Assembly (NCBI GenBank): GCA_963700255.1
Contig: CAVOWW010000018.1
Span: 1-64,000, forward strand
Length of the DNA: 64,000 nt
Source: UBA10649 sp963700255
GTDB lineage: Bacteria > Actinomycetota > Actinomycetes > S36-B12
Reading direction: 5' to 3'
Both the position numbers and the translations under genes were made by a program. This document shows, in pieces, positions 49,659-60,233 of this stretch. Position 1 is the first letter of the stretch; every line of letters starts with the position of its first letter. The notes under the pieces are model-generated. The model was not told the DNA's origin. It saw only the letters and a list, made by a program, of their open reading frames with translations, and did not search any database.

Positions 49659-52254
49659 ATGAATCCGACCTATCATAATAAACTGCGCCGTGCCCGGAGG
49701 CCTCGGGCGGCAGCCACTCGTTTGCTGGCCTCTGCTATCTTTAGCGCGATGCTCGCAACCTCCGTTCGGGCGGACATGTACCGACCTGCAACCAACGCGC
49801 CGGGCGGTGTGCCGGCGCAATCAACGATCACCAGCGTCACTCCGGCCGGCACCAACAGTACCGTCTGCTGGTACCGGCATGCAGGGGTGGTACACGGTCG
49901 AAGCCACGACGAATACGCTCACTGGTCCCTGGATTCCCGTTGGCCGCACGGCTGCGTCCGATTTTCCCTGGTGCGTGACGGTGCCCAACCCCGACCCGAC
50001 CAACAACTACCAGTTCCGCCTGAATCAGACTAATGGTTTCGCCGGTTCGGGCGCCTGCGGCGGTTGCCACGGCGACAAGTACAGCCCCTACCTGGGGACC
50101 GCTCATGCGGGCGCCTTGAGCGCATTGACTAGCATCGGCATGGGCACGAACGCAAGCTGCCTCCCCTGCCACACCGTAGGTTATGGCCAGCCGACCGGCT
50201 TCACCGACAGCACAACAACCCCTCAGCTCGCCAACGTCGGGTGCGAGAACTGCCACGGCCCCGCCGCCTGGCACAAGTTCAGCGACCACGACCTGATTCG
50301 TCCCGCCGTCAGCATTGACCCCAAGATTTGCGGTGGCTGCCACCAGGGCGAAGAACAACCCACTTTCGAGGAATACGAGACCACACTTCACGCGGAGGTG
50401 GCTGATGATGTCAAATACGGATTTGCCAACGGGACCTACTATACCAACATGTTGGTTGTGGCGGGCACCAATGCCTTCGGTGTTAATGTTGTCGCGCCTG
50501 GCACCCCTGGCAGCACCAACTGCTATGGCTACTATGTCACCACCAATGCCGACCTCACCTTGAAGACCAACTATACCACAGGCATCATCCACAGCGGAAA
50601 TGGTCCTGGCAGTGGCTATATATATGACCCAGGCCAGGATCGTGCCGTGGGTTGCGGCATCTGCCACTCGGCGGCGACGCGCATGGCTGAGCTCCAGGAT
50701 TATGAGGCCAGGCTCGAGGGCAGAACCAATGCATTGCAATTCCCCACGGCCCATGATTCGGCGGCGTGGAGCGCCGCCTGCGCCACCTGTCACGACCCGC
50801 ATTCTGATCACAATCCCGCCCAGTTGCGGAATGCGACGCGCTCAACGAACTACTACACGATGCCTACTACGGCTGACAAACGCACGGTTATCACCACCAA
50901 CGGCATTTACACCGCTCACCCAACATTGACCACCAATGTCGTCTTCTACAGCGCGGCCTTTGCGAATATGTATAACCCGGACATTCAGATTTGCGCACAA
51001 TGCCACAACTCGCGTGGCGCCCGGTGGGATGGCCGCAGTTTCGGCTATTATAATACTAACACAATGCAAAGCGTTACGACGCCTGGGCCCGGCATCGTCT
51101 GGGGCCTTCAAACGAACATCAGTTTCTCACGTCCGCCGCATCATTCGCCGCAGTACAACGTGCTCGTCGGCATTGTGCAGCCGGATTATCTCACCACCGA
51201 CGCCAGCGGCGTAGCCACCAATTTCATCGCGCGCCACGGCATCGGCGTGAGCAGCAGCAGCGGCATATACAATACGAATCAATGCGCCACCTGCCATGTG
51301 CCGCAATATGCAAATGCCGGCACGAATTACACCGGCCACACCTTTGAAATGGATACCAAGGGCTGCGCATTGGGCGGCTGTCACTTGAGCGGCGTGCCGG
51401 ATTGGGAGGAAACGCAGGTCACTACCTCCAACAGAATCACCGCAGCGGTTGCCATGTTGAACCAGTGGGCAATCGCGAATGGGACCAACATCTTCGGCGC
51501 AGCCAATGCCACGAAGTACGGGGCAAATGGTTGGGAATTCACTACGATAGGGGCACTTGCTACCACCAGTCTCGCCGGCCCTTCCAGCGGGGACCAGTTG
51601 AAGCTTCCGAACCTCATCAAGCAGGCGCGGTTCAACCTCTACATGGCCCAGTACCGATGGGAGCTTGGGCGTTCATAATCCCAACTACACAACGCTCCTG
51701 ATCTCTGATGCGACAAACAAGGTTACCACCGCAGCTATCAGCGCAACCAACGCTGCCTATTTCGCTGCCAGTGCGGCCGTGGGCTACGTTCCGTTTACGC
51801 CCACCTTCACGTGCTACGCCAGCGGGGTCACCAATTACCTTTGGGACTTCGGCGGCGGCAACACCTCTACGCTCGCCAGCCCAACCTTCACCTATACGAG
51901 CCCTGGCACCAACACGGTTTCGCTGACGGTCATCGCCGGCGGCGTAACCACCACTTACACTCGCAACAATTACATTAGGGCCTACATCGGCCGGTAGTTT
52001 CTTTTACCGCCAGCCCCAGGACTGGCCCAACTCCGCTAACCGTGAACTTCACCAACACAAGCACCAGCACAAATAGCGTGACTGCTTGGCGCTGGTCGGT
52101 GGGGACTGTGAACATCACGACGGGGACTAACCTCGTCTACACGATCACCAATACCACCGGTACAAATGTCAGCTACAACATCTCGCTCAGGGCCACCACG
52201 CCTGTCGGGAATATCACGACCACCTCGAACGCGTTCATAACCGTGACGCCGTAA
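49659..52254 (+). CDS. Large multiheme cytochrome with C-terminal PKD domains, paralogue 1 (frameshifted)
   Basis: About 865 residues. Signal peptide LLASAIFSAMLATSVRADMY; an N-terminal beta domain (GWYTVEATTNTLTGPWIPVG). Heme sites in order: CGGCH, CLPCH, CENCH, CGGCH, CGICH, CATCH, CAQCH, CATCH, plus an unusual CALGGCH (CX4CH). The first four resemble cytochrome c554-type (Cytochrome_C554) modules. After the hemes come two PKD-like domains (NYLWDFGGGNTSTLASPTFT and TAWRWSVGTVNITTG). Frame changes near 49,865, 51,655 and 52,000. Very rich in Asn and Thr. Exported; surface or periplasmic. Its 3' half is nearly repeated in paralogue 3. Confidence 0.85.
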
Positions 52255-52279
52255 GGGTGAAGGTTTGAGTCTGTAATCA

Positions 52280-52318
52280 GGCGGGCTTTGCGCGAACGAA
52301 TTCGCCAAAGCCCGCCTT
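52280..52318 (+). terminator. Strong hairpin terminator after paralogue 1
   Basis: Arms AGGCGGGCTTTGCGCGAA (52280-52297) and TTCGCCAAAGCCCGCCT (52302-52318) pair along almost their whole length around a short loop, then TTTGGGTTT. It lies 25 bases after the stop, so the cytochrome genes may not all share one transcript. Confidence 0.75.
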
Positions 52319-52473
52319 TGGGTTTCTCGGGAAGGCTGGGGTTGTCGGTGTGTGTGGCACAACGGATTGGCCGACGCGTTTGCCGTCCGAGGTTGGCGCC
52401 GAGTCTGTGTGGAGTTTTCGGTGATGACTTGAAACTCAAGAAGAACCATTATGGCAGCCTGATAAAGGACACA

Positions 52474-54300
52474 ATGAATAGCACTAAACACCGTTCTAAC
52501 AACAACCAAGCCACGATGGCCCGCATTGCAGCCGTCTTCATTTTCAGCATCCTGGTGGCAACCTCCTCCCGCGCGGACATGTACCCAACACCCCGCCATT
52601 GCCGGGGGCGTGCCGGCGCAAGCGACGATCACCTCGGTCACCCCGGCGGGCACCAACAGCACCGTGTGTTGGTCCGGCATGCGGGATGGTCCACGGTCGA
52701 AGCCACGACCAACACGGCGGCGGGTCCATGGATTCCTGTTGGCCGCACGGCGGCTTCTGATTTCCCGTGGTGCGTGACGGTGCCCAATCCCGATCCGACC
52801 AACAGTTACCAGTTCCGGCTGAACCAGACCAACGGTTACGCCGGCTCGGGAGCCTGCGGCGGGTGCCACGGTGACAAGTACAACGAGTGGTGGGGGACTT
52901 TGCACGCTAGCGCGTTCATTGCGATCACCAACGAGCTGACCCAAACAAATGAACTCGTTTTTCGCACCGTTGGTTATGGCCAGCCGACCGGCTTTACTTC
53001 CAGCAGCAACACGGCCTACCTGAAGAATGTCGGGTGCGAGAACTGCCACGGTCCCGCTGCCTGGCACAAATACAGCGATCACAGCTTAATTCGCCCGGCC
53101 GTTACGCTGTCGTCCGCGGTCTGCGGCGGCTGCCATAACCAGCCGGACGGCCCGACCTACTCGGAATGGACCAACTCGCTGCACGCGGTGGTAACGCCCG
53201 ATGTGGCGGGCGGCTCCTCCGGCATCACCAATACGTCAATGGCCCGGGCCGGCAGATGAGCTGCGGCCCCTGCCACTCCGGCGTGGACCGCCTGGCGATG
53301 CTCGACAATTACAACAGCATGCTGGCCACCTACGGCACCAATTTAATCTATCTCACCAACATCTACACCGTCCGGACCACGACCAACACGATCACGGTGA
53401 CCAACATCGTGCTCGGGACCACCCCGCTGGCCGTGCCCCTCGCCAGCGATGCGGCCACCTACGCCGTCACCTGCGCCGTCTGCCACAATCCGCACCATGC
53501 GGACAATGATTATCAACTCCGCAACCCCACGTTCTCGACCAACTTCTACACCTTCTTCAACGGCTCGACCCTCTACACCAACATCGTGAATCGCTGGGAT
53601 GGCACCTTGATCACGAATGTGAGCTACTTGAATACTCCCTTCGCCAGCCAGTACAGTCCCGAATGTTCAGATGTGCGCCCAATGCCACAACAGCCGCGGC
53701 GCTATCTGGCAAGGCACGTCCCGCCCGCCGCATCACTCGCCGCAGTATAACCTATTGATCGGCTCGGTGCAGACCAACTACCTGAACGGGACCAACATCA
53801 CCAGGATTGCACCCCACGGTTTGAACCCGAACGGGTGCGTTCAGTGCCACATGGTGAGCGAGACCAGCCCTGCGTCCACGGGGCACACCTTCACCATGAA
53901 CCTCAACGGCTGCACCCCCGCGGGCTGCCATAACTCGACGTTCCAGGCCTGGGGCTTCATGCTCGGCATGCAGGCCGAAACCACCAACAGCATCGCCCAG
54001 GTGGTTGCGCTGCTCAACCAATGGGCGACCAACAAGGGCCCCGCCCTCTTCACGACCAACTACAGCAAGTACCTGCAGAACTCGTGGGAGTTCACCACCC
54101 GCGGCACCCTCTCGACCATCACGAACAGCGGTCCCTCAACTGCGGACCAGGCCAAGGTCCCGGATGCGATCAAGCAGGCACGCTACAATCTCTACGAGGT
54201 GGCGTATGATTCCAGCGAAGGTGTGCATAATCCCGGATACGCACGTTACCTGTTGGGCCTGGCCAGGACTAATGTTCTGACCGAGATAAGCAAACCATAA
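52474..54300 (+). CDS. Multiheme cytochrome, paralogue 2, without PKD domain (frameshifted)
   Basis: About 608 residues. Signal peptide IAAVFIFSILVATSSRADMY. Same N-terminal beta domain and heme order as paralogue 1: CGGCH, CENCH, CGGCH, CGPCH, CAVCH, CAQCH, CVQCH and CTPAGCH (CX4CH). The second site of paralogue 1 (CLPCHTVGYG) is replaced by LVFRTVGYG, so one heme is missing. The protein ends LTEISKP with no PKD extension. Frame changes near 52,590, 53,250 and 53,670. Likely exported electron carrier related to cytochrome c554-type proteins. Confidence 0.83.
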
Positions 54301-54359
54301 GAGCTCCTGTTGGCTGGAGCAATGGAAGCCTGAAGGGACTCATCGCCACGAAGAAGACT

Positions 54360-56937
54360 ATGAAGTGTAATCTCGGAGCGGCGACCCGTCTTGGCTCGGT
54401 TTCGCGGACCGCAACCCGAAGCTTAGTCGCGGCCTGGGTCGCGGGCAGCTTCTTGGCTGCCGCGGTATCAGCCAGCGGAGTTGATTCGCCCCCATACTTC
54501 ACCGGCCTGACACGCTCCGGCAGCAACGTGACGCTGAACTGGTATGGTCCGCCGGGGCCTTACCAGGTCTATACAACTCCGCTGCTCGTCCCGCCGAGCT
54601 GGTCCAGCATCGCCAGCGTCACCACCACCGAATACACCAACAGCCTGACGCTCACCAACTTGACCGGTAACCGAAGCTTCTTCCGCCTCAGCCACAGCCT
54701 CAGCACGCTCTTGAACGGCTACGTCGGCGCCGGCGGATGCGCCGGATGCCACGGAGACCAGTATTATCCCTGGTGGTTCACAAGCCACGCGAACTCCTAC
54801 AACGCGATGACCAACGTGGCTTCCGCCGACCGGCAGAGCTGTCTCCGCTGCCACACGACTGGCTACGGGCAGGCGACTGGTTTTACCGACATGACTAACA
54901 CGCCCTATTTGAGCAATGTCGGTTGCGAGAGCTGTCACGGGCCTGGCGCCGCCCATAAATACGGCGAGCACGACCTCGTTCACCCCATCGTCAGCATTGC
55001 GCCGGAGATCTGCGGCGGCTGCCATAACGGCTCCAGCGTACCCAGCAACCCTACTTACGAGGAATACAGGACCACGCTTCACGCCCAGGTGAATGACGAC
55101 GTCAAGTATGGTTTCAACGGTGGGGTGTACTTCACCAACCTCGTCGTAGTAGCGGGCACTAACGCCTTCGGTGTCAATGTTGTCCCACCCGGCACGCTGG
55201 GCAGCACCAACTGCTACGGCTACTATGTCACCACCAATGCCGACCTCACCCTGAAGACCAACTATACCACCGGCATCATCCACAGCGGGAACGGTCCCGG
55301 CAGCGGTTATATTTATGACCCGGGCGAAGATCGTGCCGTGGGTTGCGGCATCTGCCACTCGGCGGCCACGCGCCTGGCTCAACTCCAGGATTATGAGGCC
55401 CGACTGAGGGCAGAACCAATGCGTTGCAGTTTCCATTGCCCCAGGACTCAGCGGCATGGACCGCCGCCTGCGCCACCTGCCACGACCCGCACGGGGGCGA
55501 CAACCCCGCCCAGTTGCGGAACCGACGCGCTCAACGAACTACTACACGATGCCCACCACGGCGGACAAGCGCACGGTGATCACCACCAACTTACACGGCT
55601 AACCCGACATAATCACCAATGTCGTTTTCTACAGCGCGGCCTTTGCGAATATGTATGACCCGAACGTTCAGGTTTGCGGCCAGTGCCACAACTCGCGTGG
55701 CGCCCGGTGGGATGGCCGCAGTTTCGGCTATTATAACGACTAACACGATGCAAACCGTTACGACGAATGGGCCCGGCATCGTCTGGGGCGTTCAAACCAA
55801 CATCAGCTACTCGCGCCCTCCGCATCACTCGCCGCAGTACAACATGCTGATCGGCATCGTGCAGCCGGATTACCTCACCACCGACGCCAGCGGCGTCGCC
55901 ACCAATTTCATCGCGCGCCACAGCATCGGCGTGAGCAGCAGCAGCGGCATATACAATACGAATCAATGCGCCACCTGCCATGTGCCGCAATATGCAGTCA
56001 ATGCCGGCACGAATGTCACCGGGCACACCTTTAATCTGGATACCAACGGCTGCGCACTGGGCGGCTGTCACTCGGGCGGGTGCCGAATGGGAGGAGACGC
56101 AGGTCACTACCTCCAACCGACTCACCGCAGCGGTTGCCCTGTTGAACTCGTGGGCAATCGCGAACGGGACCAACACCTTCGGCGCCGCCAATGCCGCGAA
56201 GTACGGGGTGAATGGCTGGGAATACACCTTGCCCGGGCCACTGGCCATCACCAATCTCGCCGGCCCTTCGAGCGGGGACCAGTTGAAGCTTCCGACCACG
56301 ATCAAACAGGCGCGGTTCAACCTCTACATGGTCAAGCAGGACGGCAGCAATGGCGTTCATAACCCCGGCTACACGACGCTCCTGATTTCCGATGCCACCA
56401 ATAAGATTGCCACCGAAATATCGGCGCAACCAACGCCGCCTATTTCGCTGCCAGTGCGGCCGTGGGCTACGCTCCGTTTACGCCCACCTTCGCGTGCTAC
56501 GGCAGCGGGGTGACCAACTACCTTTGGGACTTTGGCGGCGGCAACACCTCCACGCTCGCCAGCCCGACCTTCACCTATACGAACCCCGGGACCAATTCGG
56601 TCTCGCTGACGGTCATCGCCGGCGGCGTCACCTCAACCTATACTCGCACCAATTATATTAGAGCCTACGCTCAACCAGTGGTTTCGTTTACCGCGACCCC
56701 ACGAATGGCCCGACGCCGCTGACGCTCAACTTCACCAACACAAGCACCAGCACGAATAATGTGACCGCCTGGCGCTGGACCGTGGGGAGTGTGAACATCA
56801 CGACGGGGACTAACCTCGTTTACACCATCACCAATCTCACTGGCACCAACGTCAGCTACAACGTCTCGCTCAGGGCCACCACCCCTGTCGGGAATATCAC
56901 GACCACCTCGAACGCCTTCATAACCGTGACGCCGTAA
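54360..56937 (+). CDS. Multiheme cytochrome with PKD domains, paralogue 3 (frameshifted)
   Basis: About 860 residues. N-terminal signal-like segment SLVAAWVAGSFLAAAVSASG and a beta domain (NVTLNWYGPPGPYQVYTTPL) that differs from paralogue 1. Hemes: CAGCH, CLRCH, CESCH, CGGCH, CGICH, a site near 55,480 (CHDPH out of frame), CGQCH, CATCH, and CALGGCH (CX4CH). Two C-terminal PKD-like domains as in paralogue 1. From about 55,140 onward DNA is almost the same as 50,460-52,254. Frame changes near 55,415, 55,600, 55,735, 56,080, 56,420 and 56,695. Probably arose by duplication of paralogue 1 or the reverse. Confidence 0.82.
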
Positions 56938-56961
56938 GCCTCAAGTTCGAGTGCTTAATTC

Positions 56962-57004
56962 AGGCGGGCTTCGGTCGGGCGAGCCGATCGGAGCCTGCTC
57001 CGTT
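56962..57004 (+). terminator. Terminator after paralogue 3
   Basis: Arms 56962-56978 and 56984-56999 pair with several G-U pairs, followed by TTTTT at 57,002-57,006. It lies 25 bases after the stop, at the same distance as the hairpin after paralogue 1, suggesting common descent. Confidence 0.6.
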
Positions 57005-57291
57005 TTTGTATGGATCAATTTGGACGAACGCCGCTGCGGCGGCCGAAACTGGTGCCGCGCTGCCGAATTGGCTGGGCGCCCGAGGGCGATGGGCTCGGGC
57101 AAGCCCACTGGCGATGTGCTGGCAAAAACCCGCTTGGTGTCCGGGCGCCGGCTTTGTTACTCTTGTGTGCGGTTCCCGAACGTGGAGACCGCTTGTTTGC
57201 GATAACCGGTGGGGCGATGGGCAGCGGTGAGGCCCGGCAGGTTCACTGTGCGCTTGCACCGCCCCGCCCAGTAGAACCATAATTACAGTTT
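57005..57291. other. Intergenic spacer before NHL lipoprotein
   Basis: About 290 bases with no supported gene; GC rich. A promoter for the following operon is expected here, but no clear boxes were found. Confidence 0.4.
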
Positions 57292-58382
57292 ATGATAAAG
57301 ATTCTGCGATTCGGCCAGCTTGGCAGTTGCTGCGCGTTGCTGGCGCTGCTGAGTGGCTGCGCCACGGCGCGGAAGACGGCGCCAAAAACCTACACCTTCT
57401 TCCCGCCCGCGCCCGATGAGCCGCGCGTCCAATTCCTGGCCGCCTTCTCCTCGGATGCTCGAACTCGGCCGCAGCCCCAGCTTCGCCGATTTCATCACCG
57501 GCAGGCCCGCCGGCGCGAGCCCGCTCGTCAAACCTTACGGCCTGGCCTTGAAGGATGGGCAAGCTTTACGTCTGCGACACCATGGCCGGCGGCCTCCAGG
57601 TCTTCGACCTGGCCAAGAGGCGCTCGCGTCTATTTTGTGCCCCGGGGTGAAGGGCGGCTGCAGATGCCCGATTAACATCACGATTGGACGCCGACGGCAC
57701 CCGATATGTCACGGACACCGGGCGCAACCAGGTACTCGATGTACGCCAAGGACGGCGGCTACCTGGGCGCGATGGGCGTGAAGGATGAAATGAGAGCCGA
57801 CGGATGTCGCGATCACGCCCGACCGCCTGTATGTTGACCGACCTCAAGGGCCACAACGTCCGGGTTTACAGCAAAGCGGACCGGAAGCTGTTGTTCACCA
57901 TTCCCCGAAAGACCCGGCAAGGCGGAGAAGGGCAGATTGTTCTCGCCGACCAATCTGGCGATGGACACAACAAGGCCGGCTCCTGGTGTCCGATCTCGGC
58001 GGGTTCGCGGTCCAGGTCTATGACCTGGAAGGCAACTACCTGCGCACGATTGGCCAGCAGGGCGTGGCGCCGGGACTCTTCGCGCGGCCCAAGGGCGTGG
58101 CGGTGGACCGCGAAGGGCGTGTCTACGTGGTGGATGCCGCCACACAGGTAGTGCAGCTGTTTGATGCCGGAGGGAAGCCTGCTGATGTTCTTCGGCCAGG
58201 CCGGCAGCAGCACCGAAGGGGAACTTATCTCTGCCCGCCGCCGTGAAAGTGGACTATGACAGCGTCGGCCTATTTCCAGAAGCAAGTCGCGCCGGGATTC
58301 AAGGTCGATTATTTGATCTTGGTCAGCAGCCAATTTGACGGCAACAAGATGAACGTTTACGGATTTGGTTCCAGGAAGTGAA
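57292..58382 (+). CDS. NHL-repeat beta-propeller lipoprotein (multiply frameshifted)
   Basis: About 360 residues. Signal peptide with lipobox LLSGC at residues 19-23, so it is lipidated. Propeller blades are visible in several frames: GASPLVKPYGLALKDG, GLQVFDLAKR, ADGTRYVTDTG, DRLYVTDLKGHNVRVYSKAD, VQVYDLEGNYLRTIGQQGVA, and FARPKGVAVDREGRVYVVDA. It ends NKMNVYGFGSRK with TGA at 58,380-58,382. At least eight frame changes. NHL proteins are frequently found in porin-cytochrome loci and may bind partners or surfaces. Confidence 0.75.
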
Positions 58383-58453
58383 GACGCGGGCGAAAGGGTG
58401 CCTGATGCGCTTAAAGCAACGCGCACAACTCCAGTCCCCCAGCGGCGCGGCCC

Positions 58454-60233
58454 ATGGCGCTGAGGTATGGCCTGGCTGGCTTGTTCGCCGGGTTGCTTGT
58501 CCTGGCCGGGTGCACCGGCCCGACTAAACAGAAGTGGCTGACTTTCTTCTTCGACGGCGTGCCCGTGCCGGGCGCGGCCACCAACGCGCCTCCAGGTGCC
58601 AGGCGGCGACTGCGGCGCCAGCCAACCAACGCGACGCCGGCACCGACTGCCCAGGTCGAGCGGCCGAAGGCCTGTACATCCATCCTCCCTACGCCAAGCG
58701 GCATGCACCGAGTGCCACGACTCTCAGACCTCGCAGAAGATGGAAGGGAAAGCCGGGCGAAGGTTTGTTTCAATGTCATAAGGACTACCTCGCCGCGGGC
58801 CAAGGTCAAACACCAGCCGGTCGGAGAACGGCGAATGCACCTCCTGTCACAATCCGCATCAGGCCACCAACACGAATTTGCTGGTGAAGGTCGGCCAAGA
58901 GTTTGCCCAGTGCCATGATCCATTCCCCGAAGGCTGCCAAGGTGAAACATCAGCCAGTCGAAAATGGGGAATGTGCCTCCTGCCACGCTGCGCACCAGTC
59001 CGACAACAAGAAGCTGCTGGTCAAACCTGAGGGCAAGTTGTGTTTTGACTGCCACGACGATATCGAGCAAAAGATGGGCAAGGCCAAGGTCAAACATCAG
59101 CCCGCCGAAAACGGCGAATGCCCGCCTGCCACGCCCCGCACCAGTCGGAGAACAAGAAGCTGCTGATCAAGCCCGAGGGCAAGCTCTGCTTCGAGTGCCA
59201 CGAGGAATCTCCAGCAACAGTCGCCAAGGCCAAGGTCAAACATCAGCCGGCCGAGAACGGCGAGTGCAGCTTCCTGCCACAGCCCCGCACCAGTCGGACA
59301 ACAAGAAGCTGCTGCTCAAGCCCGACGGCAAGCTCTGCGCCGAGTGCCACGAGGACATCCCAGCAGCAACTGGCCAAGGCCAAGGTCAAACACCAGCCGG
59401 CCGAGAACGGCGAATGCAGCTTCCTGCCACAACCCCCACCAGTCGGACAACAAGAAGCTGCTGTCAAGCCCGAGGGCAAGCTCTGCGTCGAGTGCCATGA
59501 GGACATCCAGCAGCAAATCGCCAAGGCCAAGGTCAAACACCAGCCGGCCGAGAACGGCGAATGCAGCTCCTGCCACAGCCCCGCACCAGTCGGACAACAA
59601 GAAGCTCCTGACCAAGCCCGACGGGCAAGCTCTGCTTCGAGTGCCACGAGGACATCCAGCAGCAGACTCGCCAAGGCCAAGGTCAAACATCAGCCGGCCG
59701 AGAACGGCGAATGCAGCTTCCTGCCACAGCCCCCACCAGTCGGACAACAAGAAGCTCCTGACCAAGCCCGACGGGCAAGCTCTGCTTCGAGTGCCACGAG
59801 GACTCCAGCAGCAGATCGCCAAGGCCAAGGTCAAACATCAGCCGGCCGAGAACGGCGAATGCGCTTCCTGCCACAGCCCCCACCAGTCGGACAACAAGAA
59901 GCTGCTGACCAAGCCCGAGGGCAAGCTCTGCTTCGAGTGCCACGAGGACCTGCAGCAAGCAGATCGCCAAGGCCAAGTCCAAGCATCAGCCGGCCGCGGC
60001 AATGGCGACTGCGCCGCGTGTCATAAGCCGCACGTGTCCGATGACGAAGCTGCTGGCTGAAGTCGCTCCGCCAGCTCTTTTCGATTGCCACGAAGATGGA
60101 CATGCGACGGTCAAGGCACCAGGCTGGAACGACCGCTCGGTCCTGCCGAAGTGCCATGATCCGCACTGGGGCCAGGACGAGCACTTGCTCAAGGCCGCAG
60201 CCAAATGGCCGGCCCGCCCCGCCGCGGAAATGA
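58454..60233 (+). CDS. Repeat-built multiheme cytochrome lipoprotein, about 17 hemes (multiply frameshifted)
   Basis: About 590 residues. Starts MALRYGLAGLFAGLLVLAGC with a lipobox, then a Pro/Ala-rich linker. An initial CTECH site precedes nine tandem units of about 49 residues, each beginning AKVKHQPAENGEC and usually holding two heme sites, for example CSSCHSPHQSDNKKLL and KPEGKLCFECHEDIQQQI. This is the paired-CxxCH fold. In the first and last units the second site has lost its first Cys (AQCH, LFDCH). I count about 17 complete CxxCH. The frame changes in nearly every unit. The stop (TGA 60,231-60,233) overlaps the ATG of the barrel gene. Confidence 0.82.
58802..60060 (+). repeat. Tandem repeat array, nine units of about 147 bases
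   Basis: The codons for KVKHQ (KSKHQ in the last) start at 58802, 58939, 59086, 59232, 59382, 59529, 59679, 59827 and 59975. Spacings are 137, 147, 146, 150, 147, 150, 148 and 148, so most units are one 49-codon module; deviations that are not multiples of three locate several frameshifts. Confidence 0.9.

Noticed and set aside
49659..54300. Hydroxylamine oxidoreductase or NrfA nitrite reductase
   Set aside because: No CXXCK site and no HAO tyrosine cross-link context were seen; the heme pattern follows c554-type modules instead.
58802..60060. CRISPR-like or satellite array because of regular 147-base spacing
   Set aside because: Units encode a continuous CxxCH-bearing protein, have no unique spacers, and the period equals 49 codons.
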